A stretch of DNA of 64,000 bases from Chondrus crispus (taxonomy: Eukaryota > Rhodophyta > Florideophyceae > Gigartinales > Gigartinaceae): NCBI RefSeq assembly GCF_000350225.1, contig NW_005178692.1, positions 248,322 through 312,321 on the forward strand, written 5' to 3'. Both the position numbers and the translations under genes were made by a program. Positions 11,241 to 21,477 of the stretch are shown here, in pieces (within the stretch, counting starts at the first letter, position 1; every line of letters starts with the position of its first letter). The notes beneath the pieces are model-generated. The model had not been told where the DNA came from and did no database searches. It saw only the letters and a program-made list of their open reading frames with translations.

Positions 11241-12708
11241 TGGGTTAGACGACATCCTCACTCTTGAGGGGGGGACCGCCCCTGAGCGCCTCGATCAATT
11301 CCAAGCTGTCACTCCGGAGGAGCTCATTCGCGAGCAAGCCGTCGACCCCTTCTGCAACCGCATCAAGGAAGAAATGGACGCCGGAAAGGTGAGAACGTTC
11401 AGCATGGAGACCCAGGAACTCGAAGGAACTCTATGCCGTACCGCGGCGGAGTTTGTACAAGTGATGATACCACAATCGTTAAGGGACAGCGTCCTAGGGT
11501 TGAGCCCCTACGCAAAATTGGCAGGCCACCTGGGAGGCAGGAAACTTTACAAGACATTGAGAAGATTTTTTTATTGGCCTACAATGGCCCTAGACTGCTA
11601 CGCAGTCGCGAAGAATTGCGCCGCATGTGCGCGGGAAAGGGTGAAGTTAAGAAGAAACACGAAGGAAATGAAGCTGTTCACGCCCAAAGCTCCGCTGGAA
11701 TTTTTCGCCATCGACATACTCGGCGAGCTAATTACAACCGCACGCTGACTTCCGCGTTGCGAAAATATGTTGGAGAGCATCCCAAGGACTGGGACCTGTT
11801 TAGCGACGCTGTGTCGTTCGCATACAACACGCAAGTTCATCAAACTACGAACATTTCGCCCTTCGAGCTGGTGTTAGCTCGGGCGCCGAGAAGCATTGCG
11901 TTACAAGCCCAGCCAGGTTTAGAAGGATTCAGCTCGAATCGAGTGTACTACCTGAAATGGCAGTCGTGGTTGGAAAGCCTGGTGAAAGGCACTGATAAGA
12001 GCTTGCGAAAAGAACAAGCGCGCTACAAGCGGAACTTTGACGCACGGCTTCGCAAGCCGAGGTATGACATCCGTTCAGGATGATACGTATTCCTTCGGAA
12101 AGAGCAAGACACGGCCACCGAGCCGAAACATAAGTTGGCACAAGTGGCTACGGGTCCGTATCAATGTGAAGGAGTCAACTGAGAATACGGTCGTCATTGC
12201 CATCAGAGACCAAGAAGAGCGCGTGTCGCGAGATAGAGTCGAATTAGCCCCTAGTCCCATGGACTACACGCCGATAATCGGGCTACCACAAGCGCTACAG
12301 TTCCTCAATCGAGAAGGGGAACGAGAAGAACCCGACGCGCAAGCGAAGAATAGAACGGATGAAGGACCGTTGATAAATCAGGAAGCTGCGGGCATCCCGT
12401 CCGATCTACAAGAGATGGCAGGTTCGGAAGAGCAGGATGAGGATGAGTCGCTGGCCCTTCGGAAGGGGGAACGACAGTTGGACACGCAGGAAGAAGGAAC
12501 CGAGAGTCAGGAGTATGTGATCGACAAGATCGTGGACCACGGCTACGACGGGGAGAAATTAATTCTCAAAGTGAGATGGTATGGGTATACCCTCAAGGAC
12601 GCAATGTGGGAACCCATTGAGCAATTGCCCCGCAGTGCGGCCGTCACGTATTTCCGAAGGAAAATATTATCCTTGCCCGCGCAGGTTGCGCAAGCGCAAT
12701 CAGGATAG
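11195..12708 (+). pseudogene. Integrase remnant and chromodomain of element A
   Basis: The integrase zinc domain is present (AGHLGGRKLYKTLRRFFYWP, then CAACAR) but the first His of HHCC reads Pro (LSPYAKLAGH; element B has LSHYAKLAGH). The catalytic core stops after FFAIDILGELITT near 11745: compared with B roughly 275 bp are missing, taking the second Asp and the Glu of DDE, and the text resumes at TSALRKYVGEHPKDW. The C-terminal part (LRKEQARYKRNFDARLRKP) is shifted near 12080. The ORF 12037-12708 ends in a clear chromodomain (EYVIDKIVDHGY...LKVRWYGY...MWEPIEQLP), which in chromoviruses steers integration to particular chromatin. This integrase cannot be active. Confidence 0.88.
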
Positions 12709-13361
12709 TGGTAATCAAGAATTTCACATGTCAGTTTCAGTGCGGTAATCCGCACTGGGCAGAGCGAGCCGACCTGAGGGTCAAGAAAAGGGGAACGATG
12801 AGATGGAACGAACCAGGTGAGGGGCCTTCAGAAAGCCATCCGCAAGTAGAGCAGCGCGCGCACGAGTAGGATGAGCGTCGTGATGAGATACTCAGGTCGG
12901 AAGTCGCGCAACGATGTGCCAAGCGAAGAAAGAACGCTGGAAGAACGGGGACATGGACTGGATAATCCACTTTTTTCACTCTTACCTTCATAGCTGTTCG
13001 GTCTCTTTTTTGTTTTATTTGTGATTGCTTTTGTGTTGTTCTATTTTATTTTATTTTTGAGACGTTAGGGACACGACCCCGCACCGCGGAGGTCCGTCAG
13101 CAAGTCTATGAGGAGTCCAACGAGGACATTGAAGAGGCGATGATCTTCGAGATCAATTCCGCCTTTGACAAGGTTACGGCCGACGCCCGCGTCGCGGGAT
13201 TCTCACCATTCAGGGCAAGGCCGAGGAGGAGATAAGACGTAGGAGAACCTGGCTCTACGACGGGTGTTACTACGTCATAGATAGAGCCAGAAGGAGATGA
13301 GGCACTACACACATTTGGAACACACACGCACAATCGCCGGATGCCCGTGAAATTACGAATG

Positions 13362-13984
13362 CGTAGTATAAACACCCCCAACGGAGGGGGGTGTATACTC
13401 AGTTCGTGCGGAGACCTCGGTCGGCGGGAAGACGGGAAGCAACCCCAGCTAAGGGAACCGGGCGAGCCCGGGGTAGCAGTGGTAGAGCAGGTAAGGGTCG
13501 GGGACGCGCGCACGCGCGGGCCAATCTACGCCTCGACGCCCCGGCGCAGCGCTGGGTGACGTACCAGCGCTGACGGGCGGAGGCGGATCTAGGCTCGCGT
13601 GCTCGCGCGTCCCCTGCCCGCTCGGTTCCTAACTAGATACGGGCTAGTGGGAACCCGTTCCAGAATAAGCGGGGCGAGCTTGACCAAAGGCTTCGGTTCT
13701 CGACAAGCTCGTGCTTGTCCTCCCCCCACCGCCGTCGGTCGCTCGCGTATTTAATGTACAAGTTAATCCTATCATACTACAGTACAGTACGGACTGTACT
13801 GTAGTGCTACTGTAGTCAGCGCGGGTCGGCCCGTGCTGACTGTACACTTGTGTTACACGTATTAGCACACGTGTGCGTGCGTGCCCCGGACAAGTGTGGG
13901 CGCGTGCGGAGGTACTGCAGAGCTGGGGCTCTACAGTAGCCGATCTGATGTATATCTAATTCCGGTAAGGGGGGTTATACTACA
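13362..13984 (-). repeat. Solo LTR of C type inside element A, TSD GAATG
   Basis: 623 bp matching the LTR of element C (44841-45524): both start, on the plus strand, GTAG(T/C)ATAAACACCCCC and end GGTTATACTACA. GAATG flanks it at 13357-13361 and 13985-13989. The expected terminal T is C at 13362. It contains the stretch CGTGCTTGTCC and a palindromic CTACAGTACAGTACGGACTGTACTGTAG-like region near 13780. Confidence 0.88.
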
Positions 13985-15275
13985 GAATGGGATCAGTGGT
14001 CCACCTGCGCGTGAAGCGTAATTTATTTGAGAATTTAATGAGTGTCGAAAGCGAACTATTGAGCGAGCGGTATCAGAGCGAACGCCAGCCTTGTCAACTC
14101 GCCTCGAATGTGATGAGCAGGCTCGACAAGCCGTGAGACGGACGTTTAACAAACGAGAGGATCCCCGAGCAAGGACAATGTTCATGCCTACAGGAGATTG
14201 AGAAATCGTCAGAGGGGATGCCGTCCAAATGGGACGACCCTGTTGGTCAGACGGTTGTGATCGACACACTCGCGAACGCATTTATTCACGAACGGCGTAC
14301 TTACCAGTTTACAACGATGACCGGCTTTCTTTCTTATTGTCGTTTTCATGTTTCTGTTCTGCTTTGTTTTATTTCGTTTTGAGGCTGGAGGCGGCTCCCC
14401 GGACCACGCCAAGAAGACGCGAGGAAAATAAGAAGTACCTAAGTGAGAGAAGATGCTCGAACCATAGTGCCGACGGCATGACGTGCTCCTGGTGGTCTCA
14501 ATGAGTTGGAAAGGAAAGGATTGTGAAAAGCTATCTGCAAGGCCCAGTCGCGCACAGTATCACCGGTCGTGTTTCTACATGAGAGTCACCTCCACCGGGG
14601 AAGCGAGGTTTTTCGGGACGGAGATCTCCTACTGATGGACGAGGGAAGGGAGGTGAGCACAGTAGATCCCTCACACAAAAAAAGGGGAAAATAGTTGTAC
14701 GTTTTCAGTGACAAGATCGTCACTCTAACTAGGTTCAATGAATAGAGAAGGAAGGGTTGAAGGTGGGGGCCGCATGAAGAATGTCGTGGATGGAGGGAGA
14801 ATTGTTAAGGATTCGGGTGTGAACAACGGCAAAGAGGGAAGAGGACCTCCGATACCCGGGGAAAAATTAGTATCAGGGTTTTGACACGGAGAACGTACAG
14901 TGTCACCGCACGAGCAAGAGGACATTAGCAAGGGAAGTGAAATCATGCGTCCCGAGGAGACTTTGTTTAAGTCGTACGTGCCTAACGGAGTGGTTCTCTC
15001 AGGCGAAAGAAATTTGATTGTTAGACGAGGGAGAGGAGTACGTGTCGGGGACGGGCAAGCGAATGGACCGCATCCCTGGAGAAGGTCCGAAAGCTCGGAG
15101 ACAGTGCCGATTGTCCACTGCGTATACTGAGGAGAAATTGGAGCGCACGGATTCAAAGAGTGGGTCAGAGACGAAGAGCCATTTTGACTTCGAAGGGGAA
15201 GGCAGCGGTTTCCCTTGGGCACCTCCAACGGGAAGATGAATTTTTACGACCAATTCGAGGGCGTGGTAGGAACGG

Positions 15276-15461
15276 GTGACGGAGGCGTGGGAGGCGTACC
15301 TCTTGAGGATGAAGAGATGCACCACGATGCGAGGGGAGAGTCCGAAGGGCAGGCAGTTGTCGTTGGATGGCCCATCGCGTAGCCGCGGGACATCCCGGAG
15401 TGTAATTCGAGGGGGTGTTACTTCCGAACACCCCCGAGTACACCGAAACAACACCCCGTGA
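15276..15461 (+). pseudogene. Conserved segment of post-pol sense ORF (element A)
   Basis: The 61-codon ORF aligns with 33045-33254 (minus) in element B: AYLLRMKRCTTMRGESPKG here against TYLARMKERDTIYGVSPKD there, and SEHPRVHRNNTP against GYLRVHLNITS. Nucleotide identity is clearly higher inside this block than around it, which suggests protein-level constraint in the past. No known domain recognised. The frame is not long enough to be functional here. Confidence 0.5.
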
Positions 15462-18179
15462 AGATCGACAAGTGTCGCGATGCCCAAGTGGAACACAGGA
15501 CACCGCTCGGAATTTTTAACAAATTTTCAGGAAAGAGCGACGCGGTCGAGCGCATGGGACGCTGAGCCTTTTTGGGATAAGTGTACTGCACACGAATCGT
15601 GACCACGACGAACGTTGCCTCTGTAGAGACAACGTCATCCGCTCGCGCTTATATCTTTTCTTTTGTGAATGTTTTTGTTTTGTTTTGTATCGATGAACAG
15701 GACCTCGTTACAGAGGAGAAGTAGAAGGAAGCGGATCGCCCGGTAGACGATCGATGATCGTCGCAAAAAGACTTCAGACAAGCCCACGGGGATACACCAA
15801 GCGACGCCCCGCGTCGCGGCCTACTCGCGATTGAGGGGGAGTCCTTCCCTTTACCTGTCCAGGGTACCTTTTCTTTAAGGTTGAAACCCGATCCCGCGGC
15901 ATGACGCCAGCCCCTTCACCATACCTCGACGACCAGTGCTTCCGTGGTACCCACAGTCCGCTGCAAGGACGGAGAATTTAGAATGAGCCAACGGCTTGTA
16001 AGAAGCGCAGAGGGGAAGGAACGTTGTGAGGAGTAACACCGTCAACGAGCCACGTGCCAGACACTGACACGAGCGCACACGGCGGATCGTCGAAGGGAGA
16101 AAGACTCCACAGGAAAGAAAACGTCGCTCGATGAGCTTGTTACCAATGACCCAGTCTTTGCTTGTAGCATTTGACGGCGTCTAGGTCATGTCTTTCCTTT
16201 TGTTTGTTTCCAACCATGAACGCTTTGTCCTGGAGGACCCACCTTACTTTCTTTCGCATTCCTTTCATTTTCGTTCTACAGCTCATGCTTCGATTGTTTA
16301 TTTATTTATTTTTCCCTCCACTTACTTGGGGAAGCGATATGACGAAGGCAAGGAGTTCTCGACGACGCATCGCCAACGGTGAGGCGTTTTTCTCCGCGGT
16401 TAGCGCGAAATTGTCAAACGCGTGCATCAACGTGCCGCAACCGCGACGACTGTCCCCTTCATGCGGACAACGTCGCTCTTTGCAAGCACACACCTTTTTC
16501 TGTTTTCTTTACTTGTCTTTTTATGTGTCCAACACAGTTTTTTGGTGGACCCCTACCGTATGGGAGGTCCTCCGCCAGTATCCTGACGTCGTCACTGCTC
16601 CTTACATTTGTGGGGGCGCCCAGCGCGGACGCGCGTCGAGCGACAGTGGATCGGCGATCGGAATGATTGGAGAATCAAGGAATGTATACCCTGACGACGT
16701 CACCTAAGACGAAAAGACCCTCTCTCAGACGTGGCATGTGCGCACACCGATTGTGTTACGGACTCTATATGAAGACGGACGCGTCACGAAGTAGACCATG
16801 TTTTCGCCAGGTCCGTTGGAATGTTTTTTTTCACTGGTAGAACATAAGAAATGGAGCCCGGGACCCCTCGTGGACGTACCGATGAGGTAATAAGGCATCA
16901 AGAACCTTGACGTGGAGGTAAACAGCGCGACGCACTGTCCCCGTTGACGACGTCGCGCAAGGACAACAGAATGAGCGAGCTCGCTCTTTCCCGAGGTCAG
17001 GGAAATTGATGAGGCCTCACAAGGAAAAGAAAATGCAATGTGGAGCGAACGCACAGGGACACGAGAAGATTGGATCGGCTGTTTGAACCCCAAGCCGGAG
17101 CGGATGTTCGAAAGAGACATTCTTCGGACAGAAAGTGTCCAACAAGGCCAAGAACGTGCCTGAACACTCCGGAGGAGTGGATGTAAGACAAGTGGACCGA
17201 GTCTCTACCGTATTCGAAGACTTTGTTTTACTTTTATTTTATTTTTTGGTGCGATCATCGCCCGAGACTCGAAACAAAAAGGGAAAATTGGAGTTACACT
17301 CCGAGAATGCGATGACCGATCTCGAAACCGTCCGCCCAAAACGTCGCAAGTGCCCAGACGTTCTCCATTTGCTGTGTCATAGCAATCGCAAATCCCCGAT
17401 TTTCGCACGACCATGCGATTCACGAGGAACACAAGCGGAGTGAACCTAAACAATAATCTTTGCGCAGTCGAGACCCCGACTTCGAGTCGGAAATTGTGAA
17501 GAGGAGACGTGTCGGTCGGGCACGCGACAAAAAGGGGCATGACCCAACTGGTAGCTCATTGAGAGGCGGTCAACAAACATTGTGAGACGTATGAACGGAC
17601 GTGTATGAGGAACCTCAATCGTTTCCTCCATCATCTATGGACGTCCATAAGGGGACAGTAATTTGCGGTTTCGGCGTGGTACGAGCCGCATCGCAGGCAA
17701 TCCTAAAACCGAATCGTCATCAGCGCGACCAGCGGACATGCCGATGCTATAATAAGAAAACATTGAGGTCTCCGACGATTGTTCGGAGGACGACCAAATT
17801 TTATCAAATTCGAACGTTTGTTCCACAACTGTCCCCAGGTTTGCCAACTTAGGTGGCAATTCAACAGTACGGAAGACGCCTCGAACGAGCCTAGAGGCGA
17901 CGTCATTGACGTTTCATGACCAATCGTGTGTCACGAATAAGAATCTGCAAACGTGAGGGACGCTGCCAAGGACAGGGAGGGTAAAGCCTAGATCGTCATA
18001 ACTACGAAAAAAATGATGACCCTGGTTTCTGTCCCCACCGGAATTTGATGGAGACAGCTTTCCTAGCAGATCTGCGGCCGCCAGTTCAGTATCTTCATGA
18101 ACTGCACAGGCATGTAACGAGTCGCGTTTTACAAACGCTGAGCAAAGGAAAAGAGAATGAAATAGGGGAAGTGCGACTG

Positions 18180-18790
18180 CGGTAGCAGGGACGCCCGGAG
18201 AAAGGGAAAAGAGGAAGAAATCAAGGCGTCGGTAAGAGGAATGTCAAGGCGGTCGAGGACAGTCTCCATGAAGCGTAGGGACAGGCTGACGCGGCCGAGA
18301 GGGGAGGAACCGCGCAGAATGGAAGGTGGTACGGCGATGCGAGCTCGCCAATCTCAAGAATGGATGGCCACTAAAGGGAGGTGACCGGGCAACTTGCCTG
18401 CGCCGTCGGCGATGCCGACGGCGTCGCGGAGGCCGAGGTCACAGAACCACGAGGCGGCAGCGAATAAGAGAGGGGGTGCTGACGCAGGAATTTATTGTGA
18501 ATCTCCGCGAGTGAGGGATACCAACGAGGAGAAGGATACCGCTGGGGCTAGGAAGGAAGATCGGATCGGGGACAGTAGTCCCAGGGGGAAGTCGGGGAAC
18601 AGAGGGAAGACAGCGGGAGACCCGAGGTTGGGAGAAGAAGCCCACACAGAGACGCTTGCGAATAACATTCTCACCAGCGCGACCCAGCGGGACCGGGTGA
18701 TTTTTGTTCGTCTTGTCCTTGCCCATGCAGAAATCGTCAGCTGAGGAAAGATCGGAGCGGAGTAAAAAGGGAAAAGAAGTTGGAGATGAA
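18180..18790 (-). pseudogene. Remnant of the antisense ORF in element A
   Basis: Collinear on the same strand with the N-terminal coding part of the 643-aa ORF of element Z (about 1800-2320). Protein matches include RCLPSVPRLPPGTTVPD here against RGLPSIPRLPPVTNPTE there. DNA matches include the stretch around AAAGGGAGGTGACCGGGCAAC (18373-18393; Z near 1980). The frame is broken by indels. Its position, just upstream of the polypurine tract, is the same in both elements. Confidence 0.7.
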
Positions 18791-18818
18791 GGAGTGAGCT
18801 CGCTGTGCAAGGACGCTC

Positions 18819-18830
18819 AGAAGGGGGATA
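18819..18830 (+). promoter_or_regulatory. Polypurine tract of element A
   Basis: AGAAGGGGGATA abuts the TG of the 3' LTR, as in element Z. Confidence 0.8.
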
Positions 18831-19835
18831 TGTAGTGCAATACGCACCTGAAAAGGGGGGTGAAAAGAAGTGAAAAAGGAAAAAATTGGATGCTGTAGTC
18901 CGGGTTTGGGGGACACACGTGTGCGACGAAGCGCACGATTATTTTAATTATTTAATTTATTTACTAATTAGATCTAGAATCTAGAGCCGGGAGCTACTGT
19001 ACTCGCCCCGGCGGGGTTCTATATAACTTAGCCCTTTGACCGACCAAGTCAATAAACCAACCCGAGTTGCCAGAGTTTGATATCGCCTTGGTCGAAGTCC
19101 GTCTTTTCCAAGACATTCCCTTTTACTACAGATTACATTATCCTTTGCGCTTGGGGGTCCCTTTTCCTTATCCTTTTACCTTTTTTATCTCTACATCTAT
19201 TTTTCCTTTACATTGTGTTGGTTCCATTGGAGTCGGTCGCGACCGATCCGGTGTTGGTGTGATTGCCATCGGGCTGCACGTAGGTCGTAGCGTTGCTACA
19301 GTGTCCTGTTCCGTCGGAAGGCTGTTGCAACGACGCCTCCTTCGAAGGTCTTATCATACAAGACAGTGTTGGTACCACCAACCGCGATTGCGATCGCATT
19401 GGTGTCGGTGTTTTGTCATCGGGCAACACGTTGGTCGTAGCGTTGCTACATAGTTACGTTCCCGTCGTGTAGTGCTAATCGAGCCCCCGTCGAAGACCTT
19501 GAATTATACGCAAGGTGCTGAAGACGCTCGTCGAGCATTGGCCTTACAACCCAGCGAACCGCGGTTACATTCTCGTAGACAAGCCCAACCCGCACTCGTC
19601 GAGCACTCAAGTCTTCACAAGTCTCTACCACCATTATCCTCCCGGGCCGGGTGTCTTTCCTTAACCCCCCCGTCGGGGTCCAGCTACCGTGGGCCGCAAG
19701 CCCACACAAGGCGAAAGGGAGTGTCGACCGCTCCGTAGCGCGTGCCATCGGCAGTGGTTGTTGCTTTTGTTGTTTTTCTTCTTTTTGTTTGACCGTCGGA
19801 CTGTGTTCGCGGCCTGCCAGGCACATTGCACTACA
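18831..19835 (+). repeat. 3' LTR of element A
   Basis: 1005 bp, TGTAGTGCAATACGC to GCACATTGCACTACA. TATA box CTATATAA near 19020, with AATAAA about 30 bp further on (near 19051), so a promoter and a possible polyadenylation signal lie very close together. Two diverged ~148-bp direct repeats follow, each with ATCGGGC...CACGT(A/T)GGTCGTAGCGTTGCTAC (near 19270 and 19418). Confidence 0.9.
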
Positions 19836-20011
19836 CACGTATCAACGGCGATCTTGCGGGGCTTGAAGGCATTTCCCTCTGTGGCTATCGAGACGAGGAC
19901 GTTGTAAATCTTCGACGTCATAAGGCAAATGACGCCGTCGACAACCTTCGGGGCGATCTTGTCGGTGAGGTCGTTCCGCCGGAGCCTTCGCTTCGGGTGT
20001 TGGCCCCGCTT
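19836..20011 (-). pseudogene. Element C fragment: start of a retropepsin-like domain
   Basis: This 176-bp piece lies between element A and element D. Joined across D's TSD to the C fragment 28195-28579 it reads in one frame on the minus strand through TSKIYNVLVSIATEGNAFKP and RKIAVDT. That looks like the start of an aspartic protease, with the Asp-Thr of the active site exactly where element A is inserted, so the third residue cannot be read. The rest of C's pol would lie left of element A, outside the window. Confidence 0.55.
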
Positions 20012-20016
20012 GCGTC

Positions 20017-20612
20017 TGTCGTGCACTGAGGGGGAAGCGTTGGGTCCCCCTCTGGCAGAGCGCGCGCGTTCGGGGGCGCGTTGTGGAGTTATCGGGAGAC
20101 CACCCGTAAGGGACCGGTACGGGGCCGGGTGCGAAGCGCAGTACGGAATTGGAGAGGTAAAAGAAAATGGAGGACACGCCCAGGAGGGGAGGAGCGGTAG
20201 GGACAGGCTGGCGCGCACGCTACAGTAGGAGATCACGGGGCGCGCGCGGTAGAGGTAGGTGGGAATCGGGACGTAGATGGCTCGCTGGGTACCGTCGTAG
20301 GACGGGGACCGACGCGAGGCTACGGCTCCGATTCCAGAAACCCGAGTTGTAGACCCAAAGCTTCGTGAGGATTTACTTCGGGTCGGACGTCGGCTATATA
20401 CTAGCCGACGTCGGAGCTATAATTAATTAAACTAAAAACACTAAATTAACACGGCGGCGGTGGCCAGAGAAAGCCCTCCTGGTTAGGAGGTATGACACCC
20501 ATTACACGTGGGGGATGGCACGGATAGACATGATAGGTCACTTAAGATAGTGTGGTATGCCGCGTGTGCTACAGTACAACACCGCGATTGAGCGGGCGGT
20601 CTGTGCTCTACA
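20017..20612 (-). repeat. 3' LTR of element D
   Basis: 596 bp. On the plus strand it runs TGTCGTGCACTGAGGGG to GTCTGTGCTCTACA. It contains a palindromic GTCGGCTATATACTAGCCGAC (20390-20411), with a TATA core, followed by an AT-rich stretch. Confidence 0.9.
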
Positions 20613-20627
20613 TAGCCCCCCTCTCAG
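20613..20627 (-). promoter_or_regulatory. Polypurine tract of element D
   Basis: Minus strand CTGAGAGGGGGGCTA directly before the 3' LTR; similar to the AGAAGGGGGATA tract of A, B and Z. Confidence 0.7.
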
Positions 20628-21477
20628 AGTCGAACGTCCTTGCGATCCATGACTTCGGCTACACTTGTACCGCCATTGACACCTTGCCAGGATAGAAGAG
20701 CTCATGGGAAGAGAGTGGTGTGGGGTGAGTGACTGAGAGCGCGTCCCGAATTAATTGCGGAGCGGTGTCCAGAATTTGAACAAAAATGCGAAGCAGGGTC
20801 CATCATTTGAACAGTTCACTCTCTCTTCGGCGCGACCCTTCTTTCACCAGCACGTCCCCATTATCGACCGACTCCTCTCCTTTCGGAAACCAGCGAGCCC
20901 CTTTCAACAGGCCAACGCGACCTTTCTTCTTCTAAGCGTGAAATGGTATGGCTGGGGGAGGTCGCGTCGGAAGATCCGCCAGCTGAGGTGGCGAATGTGC
21001 GTGACCCGACGGCGAGGGAGGTTGCGGTAGTCGACCCCAAGCCACCTGTGGTGTCATAGGGGGCCGTGGGGGGCGTGGTGCCGGAAAAGACTCTCGTTCA
21101 CTACGAGGAAGAAGGAGCCCCGTGAGGGCGGGGTGGTGAAGGCTCGGTAAGGGCCCAAGTTGATCCACCCCACTTCTAGGGCGACAAATAAACCAGACCC
21201 TTGGTACTGTCCTCTGCATTGCATAGCCAAGAAGAGCCCACTTCGTCTGACACATCCCCAGTGTTCCCTCTCACGCAGCGAGGCGCGGGGAATTGAACGT
21301 ACCCCGGGAAGGGATTCGTCCCCGTCCAATAGGTAGAGCCAGTTCTCCCCTACGAAAGGGGGAACTCCCTCGCGCAAGACGAAGGCGGCCACATTTGAAG
21401 CGAGCCGAAAATCCCTTCCTGTCCGTAGGGTCGCGGATCCCTTCCGCCAAGGTGACCACGCCACCAAGCCAGGGAAA
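20628..21477. other. Element D, plain 3' region
   Basis: No ORF that I can support. An imperfect 20-bp repeat, GAATTTGAACAAAAATGCG / CATCATTTGAACAG, occurs near 20772-20815. The first degenerate hairpin-array units may begin near 21290. Confidence 0.4.

Larger units (their letters stand above)
12709..18818 (+). other. Post-pol region of element A
   Basis: About 5.5 kb plus a 628-bp solo-LTR insertion, between the chromodomain stop and the polypurine tract. Shared landmarks show it is collinear with B's post-pol region: the T-rich stretch followed by GACACGACCCCGCACCGCGG (13068-13087; B has GAGACGACCCTGCACTGCGG reversed near 34025), the ORF segment 15276-15461, and a GGAACACAGGAC...GGAATTTTTAACAAATTTT stretch near 15491-15530 (B near 32985-33025). 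Elsewhere I see only short, broken ORFs and cannot name a product. The antisense ORF remnant lies at its 3' end. Confidence 0.65.
5527..19835 (+). mobile_element. Element A: 14-kb Ty3/gypsy chromovirus, decayed
   Basis: Layout: 5' LTR (3' part only, 5527-6119), primer site, gag, pol ending in a chromodomain (12708), about 5.5 kb of post-pol DNA interrupted by a solo LTR, polypurine tract, 3' LTR (18831-19835). Correcting for the missing ~412 bp of 5' LTR and the 628-bp solo-LTR insertion gives about 14.1 kb, the same as intact-length element B (14,088 bp). The two LTRs differ at about five of 593 aligned positions by eye, so the insertion is fairly young, yet gag and pol carry many stops and frameshifts. 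It was probably already defective and copied in trans. It lies in element C; CACGT (19836-19840) is its right TSD. Confidence 0.9.
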
